Assembly: GCF_907165205.1 (NCBI RefSeq)
Contig: NC_058189.1
Location: 16,676,001-16,740,000 of the forward strand
Direction of reading: 5' to 3'
Length of the DNA stretch: 64,000 bases
Source: Coccinella septempunctata
Taxonomy: Eukaryota > Arthropoda > Insecta > Coleoptera > Coccinellidae
Position numbers and translations under genes: made by a program. The notes below the pieces were generated by a model that worked only from the letters and a program-made list of their open reading frames with translations, was not told the DNA's origin and ran no database searches. Shown one piece after another: positions 33,664 to 44,225 of the stretch (the stretch's first letter is position 1; each line of letters opens with the position of its first letter).

Positions 33664-34650
33664 TATGTCATCACTGTGCTGTCGCAAAATTCCTCGTCAA
33701 AAAACGGCATTTTTCTCAAAATCCCTCCCACTTCTGAAATATCAAGCAAAGAATACATACATTTCAAATTTTGGGCGTATTCCTTCTTGAATTTCAAATA
33801 ATTTCAAAGAAGTACTATGTTACGTACATGAAATCGCCAATTTTCTATTATAGCAATTTTACACTGATTAAATCTTTCTTGAGAAAATCGGACAACGAAA
33901 AAATAAATATTTGTTATTCGCAGATATTTAAAAATATGCAGAAAACTATCCTGAGTATTGAGTATTCAGGATTGAAAACCTGAAGTTCTCATTCACCAGC
34001 TTGTCTCGATATAATTGTTGTTTCATAATGTTTATTCGTTTGATACCCGTCATTTTCTCCCCGTCTATTGTTCATTACATACCTGTCTATCAAATTGTAT
34101 CCATATTTTCAGAAAAAAACTTCATGGAATTTTACTAATGAATGATGGAGCTGCGGTGGAAAATGAAAATTCAATAGAGATCGTCGGATGTACATACATT
34201 ACTAATGAGTCCTAATGATTAAACAGAACAAACAGAAATGAGATAACCAGATGCCGTTTCCAGTTTTGATTATTTAATGAAATCGAGCTGAAGTTTCTTA
34301 TTGATCTGGAAAATTATCCTCATTCCCCCATCTAAAGCAATTAATGGAGAGTGGTTGTGATGTTCAGGCATTTCCTTTGCATTTCCGGCTCACAATAGGT
34401 TTAGCTATATGCTAATGATTTCGTTGGTATGTTGGAACATTTGACAATTAGCGGAATATCTAGGATTATTTTCTGAGGGATCCAGATATCAGTTTTTTTA
34501 TCTTAACATTACAGAATGCTCAACAATCATGTGCGATTTTTTCATACAGGATGAATATTTTTTGACTTGTGGTTACCGTTATGGTTCAAGTTTTCTCGAT
34601 ATTCTTAGTAGTCTAAGATCCCACTGCAGAATTACTAAGTTCATTACGTA
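33664..34650. other. Intron sequence, nothing recognised
   Basis: Short frames (33771-33983 and 34015-34215) have no recognisable domain and look fortuitous. Confidence 0.45.
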
Positions 34651-34851
34651 CACGGATGTTTTTGATATCAAATTAAAGCTAATTTTTTTTCGAATAGGAT
34701 GATGTATGGCTGCCTGTGAAAAAATGGCCGCAAGTTAGGTCTGCCATCTGTTAAAATAGCGAGATATCCGAAATAAAGTAAGAGAGAGTTAGACTCATTT
34801 CGCACCATCGGGTTCTTACCCGATGTTCCGAATTATATCTACTGATATTAT

Positions 34852-35050
34852 GGGATCTTTCACACATGTTTCGGTTAAGTTTGGCACTGGAAAACAACCA
34901 GATTGCACTTTCGGCGGCGCTTATCGCCACGAGATTCGGGAGCTTGATGTGCCCACCGTACGGATAAAACCCGATGAATAATTTTTCATTCGGTTGTTTT
35001 CCGGTAAAAACCCGACGGTAAAAACCCGTGGTGTGAAAGGAATCTTAGGG
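34852..35050. repeat. Short nested hairpin element
   Basis: TCTTTCACAC at about 34856 and GTGTGAAAGG at about 35031 form inverted ends, and GGAAAACAACC/GGTTGTTTTCC pairs inside. Likely a small MITE nested in the larger transposon. Flanking duplication is not clear. Confidence 0.5.
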
Positions 35051-35219
35051 TTCTCAACAGTGCATCTGAATTATTCGTATATTATAACCACGTGTTGGAG
35101 CTCGTTGTACACAACGCTGTTGATATCGGGCACAATGTAGTTCGGGCACAATGCATATAATAGATTCTAATAAGAATAAGGTCCAAATAAATCAATATCG
35201 AAACAAAAGATTTTTTTTT

Positions 35220-35622
35220 AAAAATGATGTCTCACCAAAGTTCATTCCAAAGACACTGGACGATTTATCATGTTCAACAAGATGTATGCGGCAAAAGAGA
35301 ATGATGAAAAATTCATTAAAAAAATCATAGTTTGGAAATCATTAAAACAAAAGGTGCTACGGACGATTTTCGTCAATTCGATATTGCTCAATGCTACTAA
35401 GTACCACTGTTTAAAGTTTAGTGCGGAGAATAAATGGTAGGCTTCTTTTGGATGGTGCCCTAAAACCAACATGATTTCTGGGAAGTTCAACTCCGATACA
35501 AATAGAAAATGTATTATGTAATTGAGCTAACACATTCTCAGATGATGAAAAAAACTCTGATTGCGACGACGATAGTGACAACTGCGATTGGGAAAGCAGC
35601 GAGGAATCGGAATTGGACTAGA
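35220..35622 (+). pseudogene. Unrecognised transposon ORF remnant with acidic C-terminus
   Basis: A + strand frame reads GRFIMFNKMYAAKENDE, KKIIVWKSLKQKVLRTIF and ATKYHCLKFSAENKW, then a stop at about 35436. A later frame at 35540-35622 ends with a very acidic tail (SDCDDDSDNCDWESSEESEL) and TAG. It lies inside the 34651-36000 inverted repeats, so it is probably the end of that element's protein. I cannot name the family. Confidence 0.4.
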
Positions 35623-36000
35623 AAATGTAATACACTGATATAAAATAAAACTTGATTCAAGAGACTGATTTTGAAGAAACACGAAAGAAAATTCTTCAGA
35701 TTTAATTACATTTGTACTTGATGAATAAATTATTTTTTATTATAAAATAAATCTCTTAAAACTTTAAGTTTTTTTCATAATATTCATTACGTAATTATAA
35801 TTTTGCAAATGTTAAGTCGGCTGGCATCCACCATCCTCATCTAACAAGTGGCGTTGCGAGCCATCTCTTTCACTTTATTTCAGATATCTCGCTATTTTAA
35901 CAGATGGCAGACCTAACTTGCGGCCATTTTTTCACAGGCAGCCATACATCATCCTATTCGAAAAAAAATTAGCTTTAATTTGATATCAAAAACATCCGTG

Positions 36001-36859
36001 TACGTCAAGAACGTAGAAATACATCGAAATGTTACCTGCTTACACCTGGCTGCGAGGTAGTTGCGGCCGAGTGTGCAACGGCAGCTATGGATTTTAGTAT
36101 TCTTTACATGCATTGCTATGATGTGGATGATATTTTATTTCAAAACGGAGTGAACGAAATTTCTCTTGGAATATTGATTAACATTAATTTAATTAAAATT
36201 ACTTGCGGCCACTTTTGACAGGCTGCGGTGTTATCAGTGTATTCTCCTATCCATAAACGTATGTAAAAATGTGTGTTTGTCTCTGTACGCAATGAACGTA
36301 GTAATTCTGCAGCGGGATCTCGTACTACTACCAAATCAATTTAAAAAAATCATAAGCGAAAAAAATCGATCAACCCGATTTATACACCATCCCATCCAGA
36401 TTCGAGAACCACTATTGCACCATATACCGTATGTTTGATATCAATGCTGCAGTCTGTTAATTCCTTATTTAAAAAAGGATGCCGTAGCTGAAAATAAGCT
36501 ATATGCAAGGAGGGGTGTACTGTGTACTGACTTCTTACCAAGGATTATATGATTGATTTCTTACAACAGTTTTTTTTTTATTCAAAATATATGAAGGATT
36601 TCTCCTCCGGGAGAAATATCAGTTCAAAATAGGATCGGGGAAAATTATGATCGAGAAAATAGAGGGATGCATAAAATATCCTAAAAATGTTTTCATACTG
36701 AAAGCCCTAGAACCCTAGCTACAAGATTGAAATGAACCACCAATATTCTGTCAACGATAGAGAGTATGCTCCTTATTTTTCTCCGAATGTGCAAAACGGC
36801 TGGCCAATAAAATTGATAGAGGAATGTATAAGATTTACGCAGAAAAATTTCTTTTTTTT
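36001..36859. other. Intron sequence with weak repeat
   Basis: GCATAAAATATCCTAAAAATGTTTTCATACTG then AAAGCCCTAG near 36690 weakly resembles the arm starting at 36860. No gene. Confidence 0.4.
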
Positions 36860-37378
36860 TCTGACAGCCCTAGAGCTCTAACTTCAAGGATCAAAACAAA
36901 CTGGTATTCTGTCTACGATCGAAAGCACATTCCTCCTTTTTCTTTTGAAAATTCAGAATGGCCAAAAAAAAATTATATTCTTGGATGGCCATTTTAAATT
37001 TTCCAAAAAAAAAAAGATAGCATGCTTTCCATCTTAGAACATAGATATATGGAATGGAAAATATACATTCCAAAGACTGGAGTGAGATAGTTGCTTAGTG
37101 TCGCCAATCACAATTGAGACAGTTGACGCGGACATCATTGTCACGTCAATTTTCAGTACGAATAGATAGGACGTATCTGAATTTTTCAATATAACTCCAC
37201 TGCCTTAGTGTCGCCCTAGGCAGAAAAATATCGAATGTGTGTACCTACTACAAAAAATTCATTCGTAGCACTGAATGTCCATTCCATGTAGATATCTATG
37301 TTCTAAGGCTTTCCCTCGTAAACAGAATATCGGTTCGTTTTGATCGTTGAAGATGGGGTTCTAGAGCTGTCAGAATGA
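36860..37378. repeat. Inverted repeat holding a Mutator-like MITE
   Basis: CTGACAGCCCTAGAGCTCTA then GGATCAAAACAAACTGGTAT at 36860-36925 is mirrored by CGGTTCGTTTTGATCGTTGA and GGTTCTAGAGCTGTCAG at about 37330-37375. The arms are about 70 bp, divergent, and separated mainly by the 275-bp MITE. Confidence 0.6.
37033..37307. mobile_element. 275-bp MITE with 9-bp duplication (Mutator-like?)
   Basis: CTTAGAACATAGATAT at 37033 is mirrored by ATATCTATGTTCTAAG ending 37307, with GGAATGGA/TCCATTCC paired just inside. The flanks are GCTTTCCAT (37024-37032) and GCTTTCCCT (37308-37316), a 9-bp duplication with one mismatch. 8-10-bp duplications fit MULE-type elements, an inference from size alone. Confidence 0.75.
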
Positions 37379-37392
37379 AACAATTTTTTTTA

Positions 37393-37745
37393 GGTTCGAC
37401 TGCATCATAAACACTTGATTCATTAATTCTTTCAGTGTCTATAATTGAACACTTTGGACACTACTTTATTGAACTCAACTATCACTGGCATTCTGTAAAG
37501 TAAATATCATACTAGTTCCAAACAACACTCTATTCAAAGAAGAAGAATTCAACTTTGAATGATAAAAACAAAATTATGAATTTTGACTAGTATTCTAATT
37601 ATGTCCTAATGAATATTGATAACACATTTTTTGTTATTATAAAAATGCATGCCTGTGGAAGTCGAGCTCGAAGTGGAAGCACCGTTTTCAATCTACCTCG
37701 GACCCAGTTAGCACCAACTACTTCCTGTCCCAATATTCGCAACCC
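37393..37745. repeat. About 350-bp dispersed repeat, copy 1 (copy 2 at 39817-40180)
   Basis: Both copies run GTTCGACTGCATCATAAACA, then CACTTTATT, CAAACAACACT, TATAAAAATGCATGCCTG and AAGTCGAGCTCGAAGTGGAA to CCAATATT, in the same orientation. They sit on either side of an ACAGGGTG-type transposon. They could be LTRs of a lost element or two independent insertions; ends and target duplications are not clear. Confidence 0.75.
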
Positions 37746-37922
37746 TTATTTTTGTATTATCCTGTTTCTTCCTGAGGCCATATCAGACAAACCACCCGCC
37801 ATATTTTCTTCATATTTTGCAAACGTGATTCTTATTCAAAGCTCAGATGTATCATTCAATAACCGCAAGAAAAATCTAGGTCCGGGTTAACAAAATATTA
37901 TGAATCGTTTGAATCCTCGGAA

Positions 37923-39091
37923 CAACACCCTGTAAATCGAAAATTTGAAAATCAGTATTTTTAAGTTACTCTCTCCCACTAGTCATTTCAAGAAAACATT
38001 AATATGTACATAAGTGATTAACGAAATTGATATTGCTTGGATATTGTAATTGAATGTTTCAGTGAAAGAATTGAGATGAATTAGGTCGATTTTTTTTTGT
38101 TGAAACAATTATGGTTCATGTTTTCAAAATAAAAAAATTAACAAAACAAACATGAATCAAGGTATCCTGATTTTAATCCCGCGGATGAATCAAGGTACCC
38201 CGATTTTAATCCCGTGGATTATTATGTCTGGGCTCAAATGAAATCACTTGTAAGTAATATATTCCCCTGAGATACTCGGGATCAGCTTATTATAAAAATA
38301 GAAGAAGCTAGCCAGTAAATAAATAACATCCCGAATGTAATTCGGAAAGCAGTTCGGGATGTTCTGAAACGAGCAAGTAAATGTTTAGACCAAAATGGAT
38401 GACATTTCGAGCAGTTTATGTAGTTTTTCCTTTCAATTTCGTATTTGTTTTTGTTTTGTTTGTTTTTTATTTTGAAAAAATGTACATCATTGTTTTAACA
38501 AGAATGAATCGAACCGATTCAACTCAATTCTCCCACTGAAACATTCAATAACAATATCCAAGCAATATCAATTTCGATAATAAGTTATGTACACATACAG
38601 GCCCTTAATTTTTTCTGGAAATGACGAGAGGAAAGACACTCCTAACCACTTTCAGGAATCCAAGTTCTTAAAAACTTCACTTTTACGTTAAAAAGTTGAG
38701 GTAAAACTATCTGCTCGAAAATTAATGGCACACGCACAGTTTAGTTTTTTGTTGTGTTCACAAATATTAAAAAAGATTTTCAAAATTTCGATTTACAGGG
38801 TTTCAAGGATTCAAACGATTCGTAATTTTTGTTAACCCGGACCTGCATTTTCCTTGCGGTTATGAATGACACTTTTGAACTTTGAATAAGAAACACGTTT
38901 GCCAAATATGAAGAAAATATATCTAGTGGTTCGACTGATATAGCCTCAGGAACAAACGAGCAAAATTCTTAAAACATCCTGTATCTCGGCTACGAAGACA
39001 GTAAGAGCTAATAAATGTGTTATCTCCAAAACCACCACGGTGCCACCTATCCGCCTGTTGAGTATTTCCGTTTCTCAATGAAACACCCTGG
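37923..39091. mobile_element. ACAGGGTG-type DNA transposon with Tc1/mariner-like remnant
   Basis: The left tip is CACCCTGT and the right tip ends TCTCAATGAAACACCCTGG. Sub-terminal blocks pair across the element: ATATTGCTTGGATATTGT near 38025 with ACAATATCCAAGCAATAT near 38552. The right 550 bp is homologous to 2037-2690. A decayed transposase tail lies between. This copy links the ACAGGGTG ends to a Tc1/mariner-type transposase (inference). Confidence 0.65.
38167..38415 (+). pseudogene. Tc1/mariner-like transposase C-terminal fragment
   Basis: The + strand reads RYPDFNPVDYYVWAQMKSLV, then DQLIIKIEEAS, NVIRKAVRDVLKRASKCLDQ and a HFE end. In insect Tc1/mariner-type transposases the same order is SPDLxPxDxxLWxxLK, a helix, and RxxxCxxxxGxHFE (family knowledge). 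The third catalytic residue follows the SPD box. A duplicated copy of the box-coding segment (ATCAAGGTA...GATTTTAATCCCG) occurs at 38157 and 38188. Three stops interrupt it. Confidence 0.65.
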
Positions 39092-39816
39092 TTAATGTAT
39101 AAAAAATCAACAGTGGGTGATATGAGCTGGTCGAAAAGGCATGTAACTCCTGATTATTTATATTAAGAGGAGTTTATACCACGGGACTTTCTCGCCATCC
39201 GTATAAGGAAGATTTGAACGAAGTGAAGTTAAGAAAATTACAATAGTTTTTACTTTCGTCGAAAATATGGCAACACTTAACGAACGTCTTCTTTCAATTT
39301 CACCAGACTTTTCGAGAAATTTTTTCATGTGAAAATTCTTAGAAGTCTTACTGAAAAATGCGTTCCACTATCATATACAGCAGTTTACCTGAAGAAACCA
39401 ATTCGTGACGTCGGCGTCAGCATTCAGCAGCAACGCCGAATATGAGAATAACCTAAAAGAACTGTGAAAATATAGAATGCCGAAACATATCTTGCCAAAA
39501 AAGTATTGCTTTTCATCTGCTACAGATAGAAATTTATCCATATCTTGTTTACTTAGGGTCAAAGATTTTTTCGGTTTGTGTCCTTTTGACTCTCGTCAAA
39601 AGGACCCAATAGTATTGGCCAAAAATTCTCTCCAATCTCCATTATTATTGTACGTATACAGCACAAAGCTACTTTATGACATTCGCTGCATAATTATGAT
39701 ACCAAACACACAAAATGATGTGAGTTATTCGACAATATTTTTGAAGTATCAAAGCTATATTTATATAGTGAAAACTCATGTGGCAGTATAATAAAGTGGG
39801 ATATTAAGGTTTTTAT
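39092..39816. other. Intron sequence, nothing recognised
   Basis: Overlapping frames at 39371-39791 on both strands have no known domain. Confidence 0.4.
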
Positions 39817-40180
39817 GTTCGACTGCATCATAAACACTTTATTTATGAATTCGTTTAGAGTCCATAATTGACTACTTTATTGGACACCACTTTATTGGAC
39901 TCAACTGTCACGTAAAGTACTGTCAAGTAAATATACTAGATGCAAACAACACTTTATTCAAGGAAGAAGAATTGAACTTCGACCTAAAAACAAAATCATG
40001 AATTACTATTCTAAACATTAGTGTGGTAGTGAATATTAAAAACACATTCTTTGTCATTATAAAAATGCATGCCTGAGGAAGTCGAGCTCGAAGTGGAAGC
40101 ACAGTTTTCGATCTGCAATACTCTCGATGCTTGAATCAACTACTTCCTGGCCCAATATTATAATGGCAACACTTATTTTA
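39817..40180. repeat. About 350-bp dispersed repeat, copy 2
   Basis: Direct repeat of 37393-37745, roughly 80 percent identical by eye. Confidence 0.75.
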
Positions 40181-40446
40181 GTACTTTTCGATTCAACTAT
40201 GTAGTCCATAGCGAAGAACTTTTGTGAGCTTTCAATTCACTATTGAAGTAAGCCAGAATACTGTCTTCTGTCGATTTTACAATTTTCTTTGTTTTACACC
40301 ACTTGTTATAGGCCGCATATTATTTTCATAAGCACTTTTAAATTTAGTGGGTAAGAGAAATTCTTTGGCGCTTACGGCTGATTTTTCTACGCTTTCTTCT
40401 CCAGGGGGGGTTAACTCCCTTGAAATGATTTTGTTCGGGCAGAAGT

Positions 40447-41224
40447 AGTGCCATCTATCGAGTTTTTTCCTTTTAACTATCGACGAGTAGATATTTTAGA
40501 GTAGATTTCTTCACGAATATCTATTCAATAGCAGCAACTTTGATTGAGAAAGAAGAAATAGAATAAAAACAACAAAACAACAACGATTCTGTTATCTGTG
40601 ACAACAACAATGTGATGGAAGTCAAAACTTTTGACGTAAAAATGTAAAAAATGATTCGAGGAAACCGTATGTGGAGGGATATTTAGCCAGAAAAACGATG
40701 AATGATATTATAATAAATGTTCGGATTGCTTGGAAGTAGTAGTAGTAATTCAGGCTAAATGAAGCCAACACAAAATTGGTGAGACCCTCCTGAACATTTA
40801 ATACTATTTTTCATCGCTCAACTCTAAATATCCTCGCCAAAATAACTCCTTTTAATAACCCAATTCAAAATTAGGGAAGAACTCAGGGGGCAAGTAGATG
40901 TTGAGAAGTTTCAAGCCCAATATGAGGGGGTATTATCTTCTTTTATTCCTATAGATTAATTTTTCCAATCAGATGTTACCAAATCTACAAATTGAAATTT
41001 TTTTGGCGAGTTTCAAATCTTCTGCTCATCATTACTAATTTATGTCGGAAATTAAATTTTTTTCGGCATAAATTTGTGATGGTACGCGACCGAAATTTCA
41101 ATCTTGCTTGATGTATTGAAATTTAAACCAAATGCGTTGGCAGTTCAGTAGGCATCTGTAATTCTGGTAGCAATGCTGCCAAAATCATGCCGGCGAAAAA
41201 GGAAAAAACTCGGTAGATGTCGCT
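40447..41224. repeat. Candidate 0.78-kb inverted-repeat element
   Basis: AGTGCCATCTATCGAGTTTT then TTCCTTTT at 40447-40474 is mirrored by AAAAAGGAAAAAACTCGG and TAGATGTCGCT at 41196-41224, about 23 of 28 positions. No coding frame and no clear target duplication. Confidence 0.5.
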
Positions 41225-41467
41225 CTATAAGGAAACAAATTCAGACAGAGAGTTGCGCATCTATAGGTTATCTATGTCCAGTACTATCTATTTTTTGGAT
41301 TATTATGACGTTTGTCACAAAATTAGGGAAGTAAACAACTGGTTTTCTAAGGTTGCTAAGGTCGCTGGTTACTAAGGTAAGAAAATCAAAAGCACACTTA
41401 ATGTTTTTCAGTAATAAGCCATTTCAGAAAATGAAATTTCTGCATTGCAGTCCAACATAAAGCTTTG

Positions 41468-41556
41468 TATGCAACTCGTACATAATTAGGCTTTATGGAC
41501 TTGCCCAAGTAAACTTTTGAACTCGTCCATAAAGACCTAATTTATGTACTTGTTAC
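41468..41556. repeat. Short hairpin
   Basis: GTACATAATTAGGCTTTATGG and CCATAAAGACCTAATTTATG pair across a loop of about 35 bp. Small MITE or hairpin remnant. Confidence 0.6.
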
Positions 41557-42305
41557 ATAAATAGCTATTAAAACACGCGCGATTTTTCGAGCACGACGTC
41601 GAAAGCTGACTGTTCAGTCTCACATACATTTTTCTATGAATGAAGTGGAATAATTCAATACATTGTAGTAGTTAAGGTCATAGTATGTGATGAAGTTTCA
41701 TACATTTTTTGCTCTAGATTATTTCAAAAAAGAAGCTTTCTCCATACATATGAAACCAGTGGATGGAAACCCATGGTCCTATTGGTATTTTCGTATGGGA
41801 TATGTTAAAAATAAAATATTCAGTCATTAATAGAGACATTTCCCGCGTTATTATGTTGAATACAGTGAATTCTGTTAGGAATAGGTATCGAATTTGTTTA
41901 CAGAATGATGGTACTCAATTTGAGAACTTCTTATGAGTTATGTTGATATTGATTATAGAAATTCTGCTCGATATTTATTAAAATTGACTGAAACAAGGAA
42001 TACATGAGTTCATTGAAGTTATAGATGTCTGAAATAACAAATGAAATGGGCAAGTGTCCTAAAACTCCAAAATCGAATTCAAAATTATTTATGGAAACCC
42101 TTTTCCATTAGTTATAAAACACGTAAGAGATTGGCTTCAAAATTAAGAACTTACAGAAATATACCCGAATATGTAAAAGCTTGTGACGTAGAATGCCTTT
42201 ACTAAAGTCTAGTAATTTTTGTTAATTAGACAACAGCGGAACTGATTAAGAAGATATAGAATTCTATATCCACACATTACAAAATTTTTTTTCTGTAATC
42301 TGTGT

Positions 42306-42822
42306 CCATAGACATAGAGACATGGACTGAGCAATGCCAGCATGAAATTGGCTATTTATTAGAAAGAGAGAAAAGCTCGTCGGGACATTACCTTTCTCTT
42401 TTTTGTTCACATAGAGGTGAGTGTAGACCAATCAAAATTCTAGAAAAAGACAACTGCATTCCCGACGTGTTTTTCTCTCTGTCACTTTTTTTGATCGTAT
42501 TTCATGCATAGATATAAAGGGAAGGCACAGTCCATGTCTCTATGTCTATGTCTGTGTCTATACCATAGACATAGAGACATGGACTGAGCAATGTCAGCAT
42601 GAAATTGGCTTTTTTTATAGAAAGAGAGAAACGCACGTCGGGAATGCAGTTGTCTCTTTTTTGTTCACATAGAGGCAATAGAGGTGAGTGTAGACCAATC
42701 AAAATTCTAGAAAGAGACAACTGCATTCCCGACGTGCGTTTCTCTCTGTCTTTTTTTTTTACCGTATTTCATGCATAGATAGAAATGAAAGGCACAGTCC
42801 ATGTCTATATGTCTATGGTCTA
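42306..42822. repeat. Tandem pair of about 250-bp MITEs
   Basis: Two head-to-tail copies (about 42306-42548 and 42563-42822). Each begins CATAGACATAGAGACATGGA and ends with the inverse. Both contain ATGAAATTGGCT, GTTCACATAGAGG, GACCAATCAAAATTCTAGAA and CAACTGCATTCCCGACGTG. In copy 2 the last motif pairs with an inverted partner near 42633, forming an inner hairpin. Copy 1 has a degenerate partner. Frames through them are repeat artefacts. Confidence 0.8.
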
Positions 42823-43149
42823 TACATACGATGACATTTTGTGTCATTGTTTGATATTTCTATGTACTGTTTGTTTTCCTTGTCAAATGTGATCACCAAA
42901 CTTGATATTTATTAAGTCTATGATGATCATAAAACTTTCATGTCCTTTATTGATTCGACGGGCGTTGCCGGATTGTGAAAATGACGTAGAATGTTCATAA
43001 GAGAGCTCTCGTGAAATCAGAATTTTCGTAAGTGAATACAGACAAAACGCAATATGTTGAAATTCTAAAAAAATATATTTCGATACATTTGAGTTATAAG
43101 GATTTCAATGACATATATTTTGAAATTTAGGAAAATACCCCATTCTATG

Positions 43150-44225
43150 AACGGAAGGTTTTTTTTGTATGGACATTTATTGACGATAGACATTTTTTTG
43201 GTCAATAGTTTAGCAGAATTCTGTCGAAAATAGGAATTTCACTGATATGGTGATTCTGCTTTGAGTAAATAAGTGATATATTGACTTGTATATATTAGCT
43301 ATTGTATACAGGGTGTTCCTAAATTGAACGTACAAACGAAAAGGGGAGATTCCTTAAGTGAGTTTAAGAAAAAAAAGTCCCATAAACATGGGGTCGCAAA
43401 CGTTTCGTTTTCGAGATACAGAGTGTTGAAATTTGAATTTTTTTCAAGTTTTATTCTCATGTATCTACACTTCGTTGGTAGATACGCAAGAGACCGAAAA
43501 GTTTAGTATGAGAACAAAGCTTCTTTTTACATTTTTTCAAATTAACAGTTGATCACCAAAAAAAAAGTTCTGCCGAAGAACAGGTGGCAGTGTTCCAGAA
43601 AAAATATCACCCTATAGATCTTCTATCGAAATTGCCATGTCACGTGGTGAGAACTCAAAAATGTAATATCTATGCCAAATTTCAGTTGAATATCTTGTGA
43701 AGTGTAGATAGTATGAGAAAAAAACTTGAAAAAAATTCAAACTTCAACACTCTGTATCTCGAAAACGAAACGTTTGCGACCCCATGTTTATGGGACTTTT
43801 TTTTCTTAAACTCACTTAAGGAATCTCCCCTTTTCGTTTGTACGTTCAATTTAGGAACACCCTGTATATTAGCTATTTTTTTGATCAGTATTTAAAATAA
43901 AGGAGTTCCACCCCTAGTACAAGAGATGAAAAAAGTTGAATATAGTGTCTTATTCCCAATGAAAAAGTGTCTGTAGAAAATTTTTATCGTTCTCAAATTT
44001 TTGAGAAAATGAAGACGTTATGGTACCTACCTACATTTTCGAAATCGACAAAATATCCAAATTTGGTTATATCCTCAAGACAAATAAAGATATCGTGAAA
44101 CGGTTTCCACTAATGGACTTTTCACGAAAATCGAGCCCAAGTCTCATCTCAACATTTTCGCCTATTTAGTCTGAAAGTACCAGAGACATCCAAAATCAAG
44201 CAATTTCCAATACCCTCTATGGGAG
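43150..44225. repeat. Dispersed repeat copy 1, interrupted by a palindromic MITE
   Basis: The parts outside the MITE match 53170-53700: TGGTGATTCTGC, AAGTGATATATTGAC before it; ATTTTCGAAATCGA, GATATCGTGAAACGGTTT, TGGACTTTTCACGAAAATCG and ATCAAGCAATTT after it. Same orientation, roughly 75-80 percent identity. It ends near ATACCCTCT. No coding capacity. Confidence 0.75.
43304..43865. mobile_element. Palindromic MITE, 168-bp near-perfect arms
   Basis: The left arm starts TACAGGGTGTTCCTAAATTG at 43307 and is mirrored from 43866 back to about 43697. The arms differ at only about five positions, including blocks GGTCGCAAACGTTTCGTTTT and AAGGGGAGATTCCTTAAGTG. The flanks share ATATTAGCTATT (43292-43303 and 43866-43877). 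The related repeat at 53170-53700 lacks the insert. High arm identity suggests recent insertion. No protein is encoded. Confidence 0.85.

Larger units (their letters stand above)
34651..36000. mobile_element. 1.35-kb DNA transposon with 140-bp inverted repeats
   Basis: CACGGATGTTTTTGATATCA at 34651 is mirrored at the right end (to 36000), with TA next to both tips. The arms stay nearly identical over about 140 bp, including GATGTATGGCTGCCTGTGAA and GGTCTGCCATCTGTTAAAAT. The interior has a broken + strand frame with an acidic tail and a nested short hairpin. A TA target would fit Tc1/mariner-type transposition, but the coding remnant was not recognised. Confidence 0.75.

Noticed and set aside
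42302..42830. CRISPR-like array because of repeated blocks
   Set aside because: Only two long copies with inverted ends; the structure is a tandem MITE pair in an animal genome.
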